64,000 bases of DNA from Mycetocola saprophilus (GCF_000718085.1 NZ_JOEC01000003.1:215862-279861); one strand, 5' to 3'; positions 50,144-59,795 are shown, counted from the stretch's first letter. A program made the numbers and translations. Notes: generated by a model from the sequence alone, not told the origin.

Positions 50144-52033
50144 TCATCCGAACGCCCGGGCGATCCGAATGCGCGCCTCGGCCAGCTGGCCCGAAAGCTC
50201 CAGCGGCAACCGGTTCCCGACCCCACCAAAAAACTCAGCCTCGCGCTCGACCTCGTAGCGCCACTCGACCGGGTCCACCGTCAGCAGCTGGCTGAGGCGG
50301 TCCGCGCCCAGCCCCTCGGCGGCGATGTCCGCGGCGAGCGGGACCGCACCGATGGCCGTCTCGTTCGCCTCGGCCTCGCCGGTGATACGCCCGGCGATCC
50401 AGGCAAGAACCCGCGCATTCTCGGTGAATCCCGGCCAGAGGAACCCGCCCTCGGCGTCGCGTCGGAACCAGTTGACCCGGTACATCCGCGGGGCCAGCTC
50501 GGGATCCAGCTGCTCGCCGATGCGCAGCCAGTGTGCCCAGTGATCGGCCACGTGGTACCCGCAGAACGGGAGCATCGCGAAGGGATCGCGGCGCACGATG
50601 CCGGTGGCACCCTCGGCCGCGGCCGTGGTTTCGCTGGCGATCGTGGCACCGAGGTAGACCCCGTGCGCCCACCCTCGCGCCTCGGTGACCAGGGGCACGG
50701 TGCTCGCGCGGCGTCCACCAAACAGGATCGCGTCCACCGGCACGGCCTCGCCGATGTTCTCGGCAGCGGTCGGGCAGTGCTCGGCGGCCACCGTGAAGCG
50801 GGCGTTGGGGTGTGCGGCCGGGGTCCCCGAAGACTGGTCCCACGGGTTACCCTGCCAATCGGTCAGCCCCGCGGGCGGCACGTCGGTCAGGCCCTCCCAC
50901 CATACGTCCCCCTCGGCCGTCAGCGCGACGTTGGTGAAGATCGTGTGCGCGGCCAGCATCTCGATGGCCGCCCGGTTGGTCTTGGCATTGGTCCCCGGCG
51001 CGACCCCGAAGAATCCGGCCTCGGGGTTGATCGCCCAGAGCCGACCGTCCTGCCGCGGCTGAAGCCAGGCGATGTCGTCACCGAGGGTTTCCACCCGCCA
51101 GCCGGGCAGATCCGGGCGCAGCATGGCCAGGTTCGTCTTGCCGCAGGCCGAGGGGAAGGCCCCCGCGATGTGGAATGCACGGCCCTCGGGCGAGATCAGC
51201 CGCATGAGCAGCATGTGCTCGGCCAGCCAGCCCTCGTCCCGGCCCTGAACGCTGGCGATCCGCAGCGCAAAACACTTCTTTGCCAGCAGCGCGTTTCCGC
51301 CGTAGCCGGAACCGAAGGACCAGATTTCGCGAGTCTCGGGGAACTGAACGATGTACTTCTCCGGGTTGCAAGGCCAGGCTACATCGGCCTCGCCGGGCAG
51401 CAGCGGCGCACCCACCGAGTGGATCGCGCGCACCCAGTCGGCACCGCGTTCGATCTCGTCCAGCACCGCGGATCCGGTCCGGGTCATGATGGTCATCGAG
51501 AGCGTCGCGTAGCCCGAATCGGTGAGCTGCACACCCACCCGGGAGAGCGGACCGCCCACCGGCCCCATGCTGAACGGGACCACAAACATCGTGCGTCCCC
51601 GCATGCTGCCGGCAAAGCGCGCGCTCAGTTCGGCGCGCATCGCGGCGGGTTCATGCCAGTTGTTTGTCGGGCCGGCGTCGGCGGGGTCCTCGCTACAGAT
51701 AAACGTGCGGGATTCCACCCGCGCCACATCATCCGGATTGCTGCGGGCAAGGAACGAGTCGGGACGCAGCTCGGGGTTCAGACGGATCAGCTTGCCCTCG
51801 GCGACCAGCTCCTCCTGCAGCTCGGTGACCTCGGCCGGCGTTCCGGTCCACCAGACCACGCGGTCGGGGCGGGTGTGCGCGGCGATCGTGGCGACCCACT
51901 CGGCGAGCGCCGCCGGCACACCGGCGGCCGCGGGATACGTCGCGGCGGCTCCGGTCGCGGCACCGTCTTGGGCGGCGCCACGGACCGCTTCGGTCTTCGT
52001 CTGGGCATCGTGTCGCTGGTCGATCATCGTCAT
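50144..52033 (-). CDS. pckG: Phosphoenolpyruvate carboxykinase (GTP)
   Basis: Converts oxaloacetate and GTP to PEP and CO2, the entry to gluconeogenesis. The 629-residue protein shows the GTP-type hallmarks: FPSACGKTNLAML (P-loop), VETLGDDIAWL (metal), INPEAGFFGVAPGTN, and WSFGSGYGGNALLAKKCFALRIAS. The N-terminal 40 residues are Ala/Gly-rich and outside the core. The ATG at 52033 has AAGGAGA 7 bases upstream. Divergent from ramB, which suggests shared control by acetate or other short fatty acids. Confidence 0.94.
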   Translation of the reverse strand: MTMIDQRHDAQTKTEAVRGAAQDGAATGAAATYPAAAGVPAALAEWVATIAAHTRPDRVVWWTGTPAEVTELQEELVAEGKLIRLNPELRPDSFLARSNPDDVARVESRTFICSEDPADAGPTNNWHEPAAMRAELSARFAGSMRGRTMFVVPFSMGPVGGPLSRVGVQLTDSGYATLSMTIMTRTGSAVLDEIERGADWVRAIHSVGAPLLPGEADVAWPCNPEKYIVQFPETREIWSFGSGYGGNALLAKKCFALRIASVQGRDEGWLAEHMLLMRLISPEGRAFHIAGAFPSACGKTNLAMLRPDLPGWRVETLGDDIAWLQPRQDGRLWAINPEAGFFGVAPGTNAKTNRAAIEMLAAHTIFTNVALTAEGDVWWEGLTDVPPAGLTDWQGNPWDQSSGTPAAHPNARFTVAAEHCPTAAENIGEAVPVDAILFGGRRASTVPLVTEARGWAHGVYLGATIASETTAAAEGATGIVRRDPFAMLPFCGYHVADHWAHWLRIGEQLDPELAPRMYRVNWFRRDAEGGFLWPGFTENARVLAWIAGRITGEAEANETAIGAVPLAADIAAEGLGADRLSQLLTVDPVEWRYEVEREAEFFGGVGNRLPLELSGQLAEARIRIARAFG

Positions 52034-52150
52034 CTCACGGTCTCCTTCGGCCGAGTGGATGCGGTGTAAGTTTCACCACTAACCCCATCCTGCGCGCGAA
52101 AATCGAAGAAAACGGCTGTAATTTGGTGTTAAGAACCGTGATTCTTTCCC

Positions 52151-52156
52151 TATGAT
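52151..52156 (+). promoter_or_regulatory. -10 box of a leaderless ramB promoter
   Basis: TATGAT, then GAAGAG, then ATG 52163. Confidence 0.5.
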
Positions 52157-52162
52157 GAAGAG

Positions 52163-53602
52163 ATGACCGGTATCTCCGCAGATCTTGCGACCCTTGGCAA
52201 ACGGATTCGACACTTCCGCACCGCCCGCGGCCTGACCCTCGATCAACTCGGGGAATCGGTGGGCCTGGCCGGAAGCCAGCTCTCGCTGATCGAGAACGGC
52301 AAGCGTGAACCCAAGCTCTCCTCCCTCCAGCAGATCGCCCAGACCCTGGGCCTCAACCTGGCCGACCTGCTCACCTCGGAGGCTCCGTCTCCGCGGGCCG
52401 CGCTGGAGATCGAGCTGGAACGCTCGCAGAAGCTCGGGGTCTTCACCGAGCTGGGACTGCCGCCCATCCGGGTGACCCGCGGCCTGGCCGACGACGCCCT
52501 GGCCTCGATCGTCGGCTTGCACCATGAGCTTCAGCGTCGGGCGACCGAGGCGGTGGCCACCCCCGAGGAGGCCCGCCGGGCCAACACCGAACTGCGCGAG
52601 AAGATGCGGGCGGTGGATAACTACCTTCCCGACATCGAGAAGATCGCCGAGGAGCGTGTGCGCGCCAGCGGACACACCACCGGGGCCATCACCCACCGCA
52701 CGGTGTCGATCATGGCCCAGCAGCTGGGGCTCGAGCTCATCTACGTCAACGATCTCCCCCACTCGGCGCGCTCGGTGACCGACCTGGAAAACGGTCGGAT
52801 CTATCTTCCCCCGGCCTCGATCCCCGGCGGACACGGCCTGCGCTCGATGGCGTTGCAGGCGATGGCCCACCGCCTGCTGGGCCACACCCGGCCCACCTCC
52901 TACGCGCAGTTCCTGCTGCAGCGAATGGAGATCAACTACTTCGCCGCCGCCTGCCTGATGCCGCAGACCGCCGCCGTCTCCTTCCTCCAGGCTGCCAAGC
53001 GGGAGCGCAACCTGGCGGTGGAGGACTTCCGCGATGCGTTTGGTGTGACCCACGAGGCCGCGGGCATTCGCCTGACCAACCTGATGACCTCGCAGCTGGA
53101 AATGCCGCTGCACTTCCTCCGGGTGGATGAGCAGGGTGCGGTGGCCAAGGTCTTCGCCAACGACGGTCTCCCCCTGCCCTCCGATATCACCGGTGCCGTC
53201 GAGGGCCAGATCATCTGCCGGCACTGGGCCGCCCGGGCCGCGTTTGAGCGCACCAACCGGACCACCGAGTTCTACCAGTACACCGATACCCCCGCGGGAA
53301 CCTTCTGGTGTGCCACCCAGACCGGATCCACGGATGCGGGTGAGTTCTCGATTTCGGTGGGCGTTCCGTTCAACCAGTCCAAGTACTTCCGCGGACGCGA
53401 AACCTCGATCCGAGCGACCAGCACCTGCCCGGACGCCGCCTGCTGCCGCCGCCCGGCGAAGGACCTGGTGAACCGCTGGCAGGACAAGTCCTGGCCCAGC
53501 GCACGCCTGCACGCCCACATCCTCTCCCCGCTGCCCAGCGGCACCTTCCCCGGGGTGGACGACACCGAGGTGTACGAGTTCCTCGAGCGGCACGCGGGCT
53601 AG
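52163..53602 (+). CDS. ramB: RamB-type regulator of acetate metabolism (ScfR family)
   Basis: A 479-residue regulator. It has an XRE-type HTH at 8-65 (LGKRIRHFRTARGLTLDQLGESVGLAGSQLSLIENGKREP), a central ImmA/IrrE-like domain (about 180-280, with MALQAMAHRLLGH...EINYFAAACLMP), and a C-terminal DUF2083 domain with a cysteine pair in SIRATSTCPDAACCRRP. In Corynebacterium and Mycobacterium RamB controls acetate, glyoxylate and PEP carboxykinase genes, which fits its place next to pckG. The metalloprotease motif is degenerate (HRLLGH in place of HExxH), so it is not expected to cut proteins. Confidence 0.9.
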   Translation: MTGISADLATLGKRIRHFRTARGLTLDQLGESVGLAGSQLSLIENGKREPKLSSLQQIAQTLGLNLADLLTSEAPSPRAALEIELERSQKLGVFTELGLPPIRVTRGLADDALASIVGLHHELQRRATEAVATPEEARRANTELREKMRAVDNYLPDIEKIAEERVRASGHTTGAITHRTVSIMAQQLGLELIYVNDLPHSARSVTDLENGRIYLPPASIPGGHGLRSMALQAMAHRLLGHTRPTSYAQFLLQRMEINYFAAACLMPQTAAVSFLQAAKRERNLAVEDFRDAFGVTHEAAGIRLTNLMTSQLEMPLHFLRVDEQGAVAKVFANDGLPLPSDITGAVEGQIICRHWAARAAFERTNRTTEFYQYTDTPAGTFWCATQTGSTDAGEFSISVGVPFNQSKYFRGRETSIRATSTCPDAACCRRPAKDLVNRWQDKSWPSARLHAHILSPLPSGTFPGVDDTEVYEFLERHAG

Positions 53603-53609
53603 GCACGAC

Positions 53610-54404
53610 ATGCTGATTCCCACCGAACCGACCGTCCCGACCGAGTATGTCACCACCACCGATGGGCTGCGCCTGGCAACCTATCGCTACGGGGATCCGA
53701 GCGCCCCCACGGTGCTCGCGGTCCACGGCTTCGCCTCCCACGCCTTTTTGAACTGGGAGCTGAGTGGATGGACGCGCGAGCTCACCCGCGCGGGCTTTGG
53801 TGTGCTCGCCTTCGACCTGCGTGGGCACGGATCCTCCGATGCACCCTCGGATCCCGCCCGCTACTCCCTGAGCCTATTCGCCGCGGATGCGCGCGCGGTT
53901 CTCGCCCACCACGGCGTCCCGCGCGCCCACTACCTGGGCTATTCGATGGGTGCTCGTACCGGATGGCGGCTGGGTAGGGAGAGCCCCGAACTGCTGTACG
54001 ACCTGGTGCTCGGCGGCATGCCCGAGGGCGACCCGCTCACCACCTTTGATGCCCCCGCGGCCTATGCCTACCGCGACCACGGCACCCCGATCGCGGATCC
54101 GCTGACCGCCGGTTATGTCCGCATGGCCGAGGGGGTGCCGGGGAACCGGCTGGACGCGCTCATCGCCGTGGTGGAGGGGGTACGCGGCGGCGAGCACGCG
54201 GCCCTGGGGGCGACCCCCACTCCGCCGATGCTGCTGGCCACCGGCGAGAAGGATGCGGTGGCCCCGGGCAGCCGGGCCCTTGCCGCGGATGCCGGGGCGG
54301 AGTTTGTGGAGATCCCCGGCCGAGGTCACCTCAACGCCGTGGGTGCCCGCGCCTTCAAGGACGCGGCGGTCGAGTTTTTGGTGCGCCACCGCGACCGGGT
54401 TTAG
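53610..54404 (+). CDS. Alpha/beta hydrolase
   Basis: A 264-residue hydrolase of the alpha/beta fold. Oxyanion segment VLAVHGFASHAFLNWE, nucleophile Ser112 in GYSMGAR, acid in the region MLLATGEKDAVAP, and the catalytic His in PGRGHLNAVG. FDLRGHGSSDAP is typical of small esterases and peptidase-like members. Substrate unknown. It starts 7 bases after ramB and may be co-transcribed. Confidence 0.88.
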   Translation: MLIPTEPTVPTEYVTTTDGLRLATYRYGDPSAPTVLAVHGFASHAFLNWELSGWTRELTRAGFGVLAFDLRGHGSSDAPSDPARYSLSLFAADARAVLAHHGVPRAHYLGYSMGARTGWRLGRESPELLYDLVLGGMPEGDPLTTFDAPAAYAYRDHGTPIADPLTAGYVRMAEGVPGNRLDALIAVVEGVRGGEHAALGATPTPPMLLATGEKDAVAPGSRALAADAGAEFVEIPGRGHLNAVGARAFKDAAVEFLVRHRDRV

Positions 54405-54526
54405 TCCCGCGGAGTAACCTGCCTCGCCCCGCAGTCCCTCGCTTCGAGCGACGATCTCGGGAACGGTGCCCCGGTCTTCCCGGCGGCTGCCTGCCCAACA
54501 CGGTGCCGACGCGCAAGCCTCGAGCG

Positions 54527-55303
54527 CTAGTCCTCGTCCAGCTCGCGCAGCAGCTCGTCCAGCTCGTCCCCGCCGGCCATCAGCGCGGTGATCCGCTCGA
54601 TGCTGGCCTCCTCACGTGGGAAGGCCCCGATCGTACGGCCGCGGCCCAGGATCAGGAATCGATCGGCCACCGGCATCGCGTGACGCGGGTTATGGGTAAT
54701 GAAGATGACCCCGAGTCCACGCTCACGCGCGTGCCGGATATGCCGCAGCACGAGGGCCGACTGCTTCACCCCGAGCGCCGCGGTGGGTTCATCAAGCATC
54801 AGGATGCGCGCGCCGAAGTACACGGCCCGGGCAATGGCCACACTCTGGCGTTCCCCGCCGGAGAGGGTCCCAATGGGCTGGTCAACATCGCGCAGGTCGA
54901 TGCCCATCCCGGCCAGCTCCCGCCGGGTGATCTCCCGCATCGTGGCGATATCCAGCCGGCTCAGCGGCCCCCATCCGCGGGTGAGCTCCTGTCCGAGGAA
55001 GAAGTTGCGCCAGATCGGCATCAGCGGCACCACCGCGAGGTCCTGGTAGACGGTGGCGATGCCGCGCTCCAGGGCCTGCCGGGGCGAGGTTAGCCGCGTG
55101 GGGATCCCATCGATCTCCAGGATTCCCGAGTCCGGTGCATGGTTGCCGGAGATGATCCCGATCAGGGTGGACTTGCCGGCACCGTTATCGCCGAGCACAC
55201 AGGTCACCGAGCCGGCGTGCACCTCGAGGTCCACATCCGCCAGGGAGATCACGTTGCCGTGGGTCTTACCCACACCGGTCAGCCTCAGCAGCGGGGCGTT
55301 CAT
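54527..55303 (-). CDS. Sugar ABC transporter ATP-binding protein, single-domain
   Basis: A 258-residue ATPase of the ribose-type class. Walker A is GDNGAGKST, the signature [15 protein letters not shown], Walker [12 protein letters not shown], switch THN. It has only one ATPase domain, whereas many RbsA/MglA-type proteins have two; single-domain forms of this type exist. ATG 55303 overlaps the permease stop (ATGA), with GGGAGGATC upstream. The C-terminus is acidic ([15 protein letters not shown]). Confidence 0.9.
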   Translation of the reverse strand: MNAPLLRLTGVGKTHGNVISLADVDLEVHAGSVTCVLGDNGAGKSTLIGIISGNHAPDSGILEIDGIPTRLTSPRQALERGIATVYQDLAVVPLMPIWRNFFLGQELTRGWGPLSRLDIATMREITRRELAGMGIDLRDVDQPIGTLSGGERQSVAIARAVYFGARILMLDEPTAALGVKQSALVLRHIRHARERGLGVIFITHNPRHAMPVADRFLILGRGRTIGAFPREEASIERITALMAGGDELDELLRELDED

Positions 55304-56343
55304 CGGATCCTCCCTCGGGCCGCGCGGCGCTGCAGATAGACGTTGAAGACGGTCGCGGCCAGGAGCATCGCGCCGAGGAAGAACTTCAGCCAGTCGGGGC
55401 TCCACTCGGCGTAGACCACACCCTTGAGCGCCATCCCGTAGATCAGTGCGCCGATCGCCGCCCCGATCGCCGAACCGTAGCCGCCGGTCATCAGGCATCC
55501 GCCCACCACCGCGGCGATGATGTAGAGGAACTCGTTCCCGATGCCCTCCCCCGACTGCACGGTCTTGAACGCAAACAGCTGGTGCATGGCCAGCAGCCAG
55601 GCGCAGAACCCCACGCCGATGTACAGGCCAATCTTGGTGGCGCGCACCGGAACGCCCGAGGCGCGGGCCGCGGCCGGGGCACCGCCGGATGCAAAAATCC
55701 AGTTACCCACCCGGGTGCGACGCAGAATCCACGTCGCGATGATCACCAGCGCGATCCAATAGAACACGGTGATCTTGATCGTGATTCCGAACACGGGCAC
55801 GTCGGCGGCAAAGATCTCTCGGCCCAGCTCATAGCCCGGCGCCGCCTCGATCGAGGGGGTTGCGACGCCGCCGGTCAGCATTCGGGTGACACCGAGGTTC
55901 AGACCGGTGAGCATGAAGAAGGACGCCAGGGTCACGATGAAGCTCGACAGCCGGGTCCGGGTGAGGAGCCACCCGTTGAGCGCGCCCACGGCGAGCGCGG
56001 CGATCAGCGAGAACAGCACACCCCACCAGATGTTGCCGCCAAACCAGTAGGCGATCAGCGCGGCGGTCAGGGCACTGGTGGTCACGGCCACGCCGGCCGA
56101 GAGGTCCACCTCGCCGCCGATCATCAGCAGAGAGACGCCGACGGCCATGATGCCCACGGTCGACGCACCGTACAGGATGGTGGCCAGCGATGCGGGCTGG
56201 GTGAAGACCGGCGACACCGCGGCGAACACCACAAACAGCACCAGGGCCGCGGCGAGCGCCCCGATCTCGGGACGGACAAACACGCGCTCAAACAGCCCGC
56301 GTCCGCGCACCCGCTCGTCGCGAATCAGGTCACCGGTACTCAA
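55300..56343 (-). CDS. Sugar ABC transporter permease (ribose type)
   Basis: A 347-residue permease of the BPD_transp_2 family, with about nine or ten helices. [30 protein letters not shown] and [28 protein letters not shown] are the family signatures. It forms the channel for the neighbouring binding protein. It lies 1 base after the binding-protein gene in the operon order. Confidence 0.9.
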   Translation of the reverse strand: MSTGDLIRDERVRGRGLFERVFVRPEIGALAAALVLFVVFAAVSPVFTQPASLATILYGASTVGIMAVGVSLLMIGGEVDLSAGVAVTTSALTAALIAYWFGGNIWWGVLFSLIAALAVGALNGWLLTRTRLSSFIVTLASFFMLTGLNLGVTRMLTGGVATPSIEAAPGYELGREIFAADVPVFGITIKITVFYWIALVIIATWILRRTRVGNWIFASGGAPAAARASGVPVRATKIGLYIGVGFCAWLLAMHQLFAFKTVQSGEGIGNEFLYIIAAVVGGCLMTGGYGSAIGAAIGALIYGMALKGVVYAEWSPDWLKFFLGAMLLAATVFNVYLQRRAARGRIR

Positions 56344-56344
56344 A

Positions 56345-57334
56345 TTAGCGGGTACCGTTCTTGGCGAAGCCGGCGATCTTGTCGGCGTCGGCGGAGGTCA
56401 GGATCTGCGGTCCGGTCAGCACGGTCTTTCCGCCACCGAGGATGTTGCCGTTGGTCTTGTACAGCCACAGGTTATCCAGCGCCTCGTAACCCTGCAGGTA
56501 GGGCTGCTGGTCCACGATGAACTGGATTTTGCCCGCCTTCATCGCGTCCACGGCGTCGGCGCTGAGGTCGAAGGTCGCCAGTTTCGCCGAGCTGCCGGCG
56601 TCGGCGATCGCGTCGATCGCGGTCATCGCGAACGGGGCACCGAGGGTGACCACGTAGTCGATGTCGGAGCTGGTCTGCAGCTTGGCGGTGATCGTGGAGG
56701 CCACGTTGGTCATGTCCTGACCGTTGACGTAGAGGCGCTCGACGCTGCCGGTGAAGGTTTTGGCGAGGCCGTCGCAGCGGGCCTCGTGGCCCACGTTGCC
56801 CTGCTCATGCACCACGCACACGACCTTTTTGGCCCCGAGCTCGTCCAGCTTGGTTCCCGCGGCCTCGCCGGCGATGGTCTCATTCTGGCCGAAGTGGGCC
56901 AGCACGCCGAGGGCCTGCCAGGCATCCTCACCGGAGTTGATCGACACCACCGGAATACCCGCCGCCACGGCCGCCTTCACCGCGGAGGCCACGGCATCGG
57001 GCTTGGCGAGGGTCACGATGATGCCATCCACCTTCTGATCCACGGCCTGATCCACGAGCTGCGCCTGGCGGGCACCATCGGGGTCGGAGGAGTACAGCAG
57101 CTCGGCATGGTCCTTCTTCGCCGCAGCCTCGGCCCCCGAGCGCACGATGTCCCAGAAGGTATCGCCGGCACCCGAGTGGGTGATCATGGCGATCTTCAAT
57201 TCGGGACCGGAGGAGGTTTCCTTCCCCTCGGCGCCGCCCACCCCCGCGGGCCCCCCACACGCCGCGAGGGTAAGAACGAGTCCGGCGCCGGCCAGGGTGG
57301 TCAGGGCGCGTCGGGTCCAGGGGCGCAGGGTCAC
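56345..57334 (-). CDS. Sugar-binding lipoprotein of the ribose type
   Basis: A 329-residue periplasmic-binding-protein type I. The lipobox LAAC at about 22-25 anchors it. The domain starts LKIAMITHSGAGDTFWDIVRSGAEAAAKK and includes KVDGIIVTLAKPDAVASAVKAAVAAGIPVVSINSGED, the ribose/galactose-binding pattern. PYLQGYEALDNLWLYKTN closes it. Relatives with this motif set bind monosaccharides or polyols; the ligand is not predictable here. The start is GTG with AGGA 9 bases upstream. Confidence 0.9.
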   Translation of the reverse strand: MTLRPWTRRALTTLAGAGLVLTLAACGGPAGVGGAEGKETSSGPELKIAMITHSGAGDTFWDIVRSGAEAAAKKDHAELLYSSDPDGARQAQLVDQAVDQKVDGIIVTLAKPDAVASAVKAAVAAGIPVVSINSGEDAWQALGVLAHFGQNETIAGEAAGTKLDELGAKKVVCVVHEQGNVGHEARCDGLAKTFTGSVERLYVNGQDMTNVASTITAKLQTSSDIDYVVTLGAPFAMTAIDAIADAGSSAKLATFDLSADAVDAMKAGKIQFIVDQQPYLQGYEALDNLWLYKTNGNILGGGKTVLTGPQILTSADADKIAGFAKNGTR

Positions 57335-57527
57335 GGTGGGGATGTCCTTTGATTGAGGGGATGCGGTCGCGCGGGGGAAGACGCGAGCCAGGGTGTTTCG
57401 ATCCTATCGTCGCGGGGGCGCACACGGTTTCTGCGGTGCACGCAACCGGGTATCCGTGCAGCAGGAGGGTGCTATTCGTTACGGTCTTCGGCCACGCCGC
57501 TGCGGCGAACGACCCGGATATTCGCGC

Positions 57528-57533
57528 TAGGAT
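57528..57533 (+). promoter_or_regulatory. -10 box, first copy of a duplicated promoter
   Basis: TAGGAT within GCTAGGATCGGGGCA. The same 15 bases recur at 58132-58146, at the same distance from the next gene. Confidence 0.5.
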
Positions 57534-57581
57534 CGGGGCACTTCATACCGAGGCCGCGCGAGCGGCAGGAAGCGAGGCACC

Positions 57582-58064
57582 GTGGTGGATTCACGATTTG
57601 ACCCGGCATTCCAGCGCGGGTTTTCGGGATCGGTGCGTCCGCCCGAGGAGACTCCGGCCCCGCCCACCGTTTACGCCGACCGGGCGGGGACACCCCAAAC
57701 CTGGGGACATCCGCCCCAGGACTTCCAGGACATCCAGGATTTTGAGTTCGCGATGCCCCCGATCCGACGCCGCAACCCGTGGGTGTTGAGCCTCTGGATC
57801 GTGGGCGGTGTGACGTTTGTCTTGGGGATGCTGGGTATCTTCGCTCAGAGCCTGCGCTACGTCTCCAATGGCTACTTCGACCAGGCCTATCCGGATACCC
57901 CCAACCCGTGGGATCCGCTCATCCAGATGCTGACCCTGCTGGCCTTCCCGTTCCTCGTGACGGGACTACTGGCGCTCCTCATCGGGCTGGCGGTCAGCGC
58001 GATTCGTTTTGACCTGCGGCACCAGGAATCCGCGCCCCGGTTCGGCTCCGCCGAGCGCGGGTAA
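57582..58064 (+). CDS. Small membrane protein, paralog 1
   Basis: A 160-residue protein. The start VVDSRFDPAFQRGFSG is followed by a Pro-rich linker (17-55) and two helices (about 68-90 and 113-137). It shares its first 16 residues with the next gene (VVDTRFDPAFQRGFTG), as well as the promoter and leader. The membrane part keeps the same layout (NPW start, two helices, a loop with FDQAYPDTPNPWDPLIQM). The role is unknown. Confidence 0.65.
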   Translation: MVDSRFDPAFQRGFSGSVRPPEETPAPPTVYADRAGTPQTWGHPPQDFQDIQDFEFAMPPIRRRNPWVLSLWIVGGVTFVLGMLGIFAQSLRYVSNGYFDQAYPDTPNPWDPLIQMLTLLAFPFLVTGLLALLIGLAVSAIRFDLRHQESAPRFGSAERG

Positions 58065-58133
58065 CCGTCGCCGCACTCGGCCCCTCCGGCCGACTCATTC
58101 CCGGATGTCCTACCGCCTGGCAGGGCGCGACGC

Positions 58134-58139
58134 TAGGAT
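58134..58139 (+). promoter_or_regulatory. -10 box, second copy of a duplicated promoter
   Basis: TAGGAT in the same 15-base setting as at 57526-57540. It would drive paralog 2 and possibly the moxR operon. Confidence 0.5.
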
Positions 58140-58190
58140 CGGGGCAATCACCAACCGATGCCGCGCAGTCGCGGCGGGAAGCGAGCACAC

Positions 58191-58784
58191 GTGGTGGACA
58201 CGCGTTTTGACCCGGCTTTCCAGCGCGGTTTTACCGGTGCGCCCGCGCCTGCTGCCGAGGAATCTCGCCGGTCAGCTCGGGATTCTCGCACCGATCCCAC
58301 CCGGGTTCGCCCCCGGGACGGGCGGGAACGGTCGGGGGCCTCCGAGCGGGTGGATACCGAGGTCTCGACGCCCGCTACCCCCGTGGATCCCGCGCGCGAG
58401 GGCCGGGCCACACCAACCAGTGCGCACCTGGGATCCCCCCAGAGCTGGGGTCAGCCCGCGTCGCCCGACGCACCGCTTCCGGGGGCCCCAGCGACGGGGC
58501 GAAATCCCTGGTTGGTTGTGCTCTGGGTCTTCACCGCGTTGTGTCTGGCGGGCGGGGCCTGGACCGTGATTTATCTCAGCGATTCCAGCAATTCGGGCAT
58601 GTACGTCGAGTCGTTTAGCGACAGCGTCCGGGAGCAGTGGCAGATTAATGAGACTGTGCGCATGCTCTCCGCGCCCCTGCTGCTCGTGGGACTGGCCAAT
58701 CTCACGGTCCTCTTCTGCCTATATGCGCTCCGTCGCGATCGTCTTCGTTCCCTCCCCGTTTCCCACCGAGAGGACCTCGCATGA
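58191..58784 (+). CDS. Small membrane protein, paralog 2, head of moxR operon
   Basis: A 197-residue protein. It starts VVDTRFDPAFQRGFTG, then has a long disordered Pro/Arg/Ser-rich linker (17-100) and two helices (about 107-128 and 155-177) in the order seen in paralog 1. I chose GTG 58191 by alignment with paralog 1; an upstream ATG (58158) is in frame but lacks homology. It overlaps the moxR start by 4 bases, so it belongs to the MoxR-DUF58-transglutaminase operon. Confidence 0.68.
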   Translation: MVDTRFDPAFQRGFTGAPAPAAEESRRSARDSRTDPTRVRPRDGRERSGASERVDTEVSTPATPVDPAREGRATPTSAHLGSPQSWGQPASPDAPLPGAPATGRNPWLVVLWVFTALCLAGGAWTVIYLSDSSNSGMYVESFSDSVREQWQINETVRMLSAPLLLVGLANLTVLFCLYALRRDRLRSLPVSHREDLA

Positions 58785-59794
58785 GTCTCCCCCACCCCGA
58801 AGCCACTCCCGCCGCCGAAGCGCGCAACCCCGAGGAGTTTCGCGCGGTCGCCCAGCGCATCCTGGACCGGGTGGAGACGGTGATCGATGGCAAGCCCGAG
58901 CCCGCCAAACTCGCCCTGATTGCACTGCTGGCCGAGGGCCACGTGCTGATCGAGGACGTCCCGGGCGTCGGCAAGACCGCGCTCGCACGCGCCCTGGCCG
59001 CGAGCGTGGACTGCACGGTGGGGCGAATCCAGTTCACCCCGGACCTGCTCCCGGCGGATATCACCGGCGTCTCGATTTACGATGCCGGTCGGGGCGAGTT
59101 TGAGTTCAAGCCGGGCGCGGTGTTTGCGCACATCGTGATCGCCGATGAGATCAACCGAGCCTCCCCCAAAACCCAGTCGGCGCTGCTCGAGGCGATGGCC
59201 GAACGTCAGGTCACCAGCGATGGACAAACCCACCGGTTGCCGCACCCGTTTACCGTGATCGCCACCCAGAATCCGTTGGACATGGAGGGCACCTACGTGC
59301 TGCCCGAGGCTCAGCGCGACCGGTTCATGCTGCGCATCTCGATGGGATACCCCGATGCCGAGGCCGAGATGAAGATGCTGCGCCAGCGCAACACCGCCAA
59401 CCCTCTCGACAGCATTACCGCCGTGGTTGGCCGGGATGAGTTGGAGAGCCTGATCACCTGGGCGCAGCACGTCTATGTGTCCCCGCTGGTGGAGGCGTAT
59501 ACCGTCGCCCTGATTCGTGCGACCCGGGTTCACCCCGATCTGAAGCTGGGGGCCAGCCCCCGAGCGACCCTGCAGCTGGTGCGCGCGGCAAAGGCACGGG
59601 CGGCGCTGGACGGTCGCGATTTTGTCCTCCCCGACGATGTGGCAGCCCTGGTGCTACCGGTCCTGGAACACCGCCTGATTCCCACCCGCAGAAGTGCCGG
59701 CGAACACGATGTCCACTCGGGTAGCGCGATCGGCGATGTCCTGTCCGACATCCTGCGCGACACCCCCGTTCCGCACTCGGGTCAGGCGGGCTAG
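58781..59794 (+). CDS. MoxR-type AAA ATPase
   Basis: A 337-residue AAA+ chaperone-like ATPase. Walker A GVGKTALARALA, Walker B IVIADEINRASPKTQSALLEAMAERQV, sensor FTVIATQNPLDMEGTYVLPEAQRDRFMLRI and the lid domain are visible. MoxR proteins act with DUF58/VWA partners in complex assembly or stress control; the DUF58 gene follows directly. The ATG overlaps the previous stop (ATGA). Confidence 0.93.
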   Translation: MSLPHPEATPAAEARNPEEFRAVAQRILDRVETVIDGKPEPAKLALIALLAEGHVLIEDVPGVGKTALARALAASVDCTVGRIQFTPDLLPADITGVSIYDAGRGEFEFKPGAVFAHIVIADEINRASPKTQSALLEAMAERQVTSDGQTHRLPHPFTVIATQNPLDMEGTYVLPEAQRDRFMLRISMGYPDAEAEMKMLRQRNTANPLDSITAVVGRDELESLITWAQHVYVSPLVEAYTVALIRATRVHPDLKLGASPRATLQLVRAAKARAALDGRDFVLPDDVAALVLPVLEHRLIPTRRSAGEHDVHSGSAIGDVLSDILRDTPVPHSGQAG

Positions 59795-59795
59795 C

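Noticed and set aside
49655..52069. 804-codon plus-strand open frame over the end of the 49209 gene and pckG
   Set aside because: Shadow frame; the PEP carboxykinase on the other strand carries all the family motifs.
52034..52162. RamB-binding motif between pckG and ramB
   Set aside because: I looked for the corynebacterial RamB-type TTTGCAAA sequence and did not find it; autoregulation may use another site.
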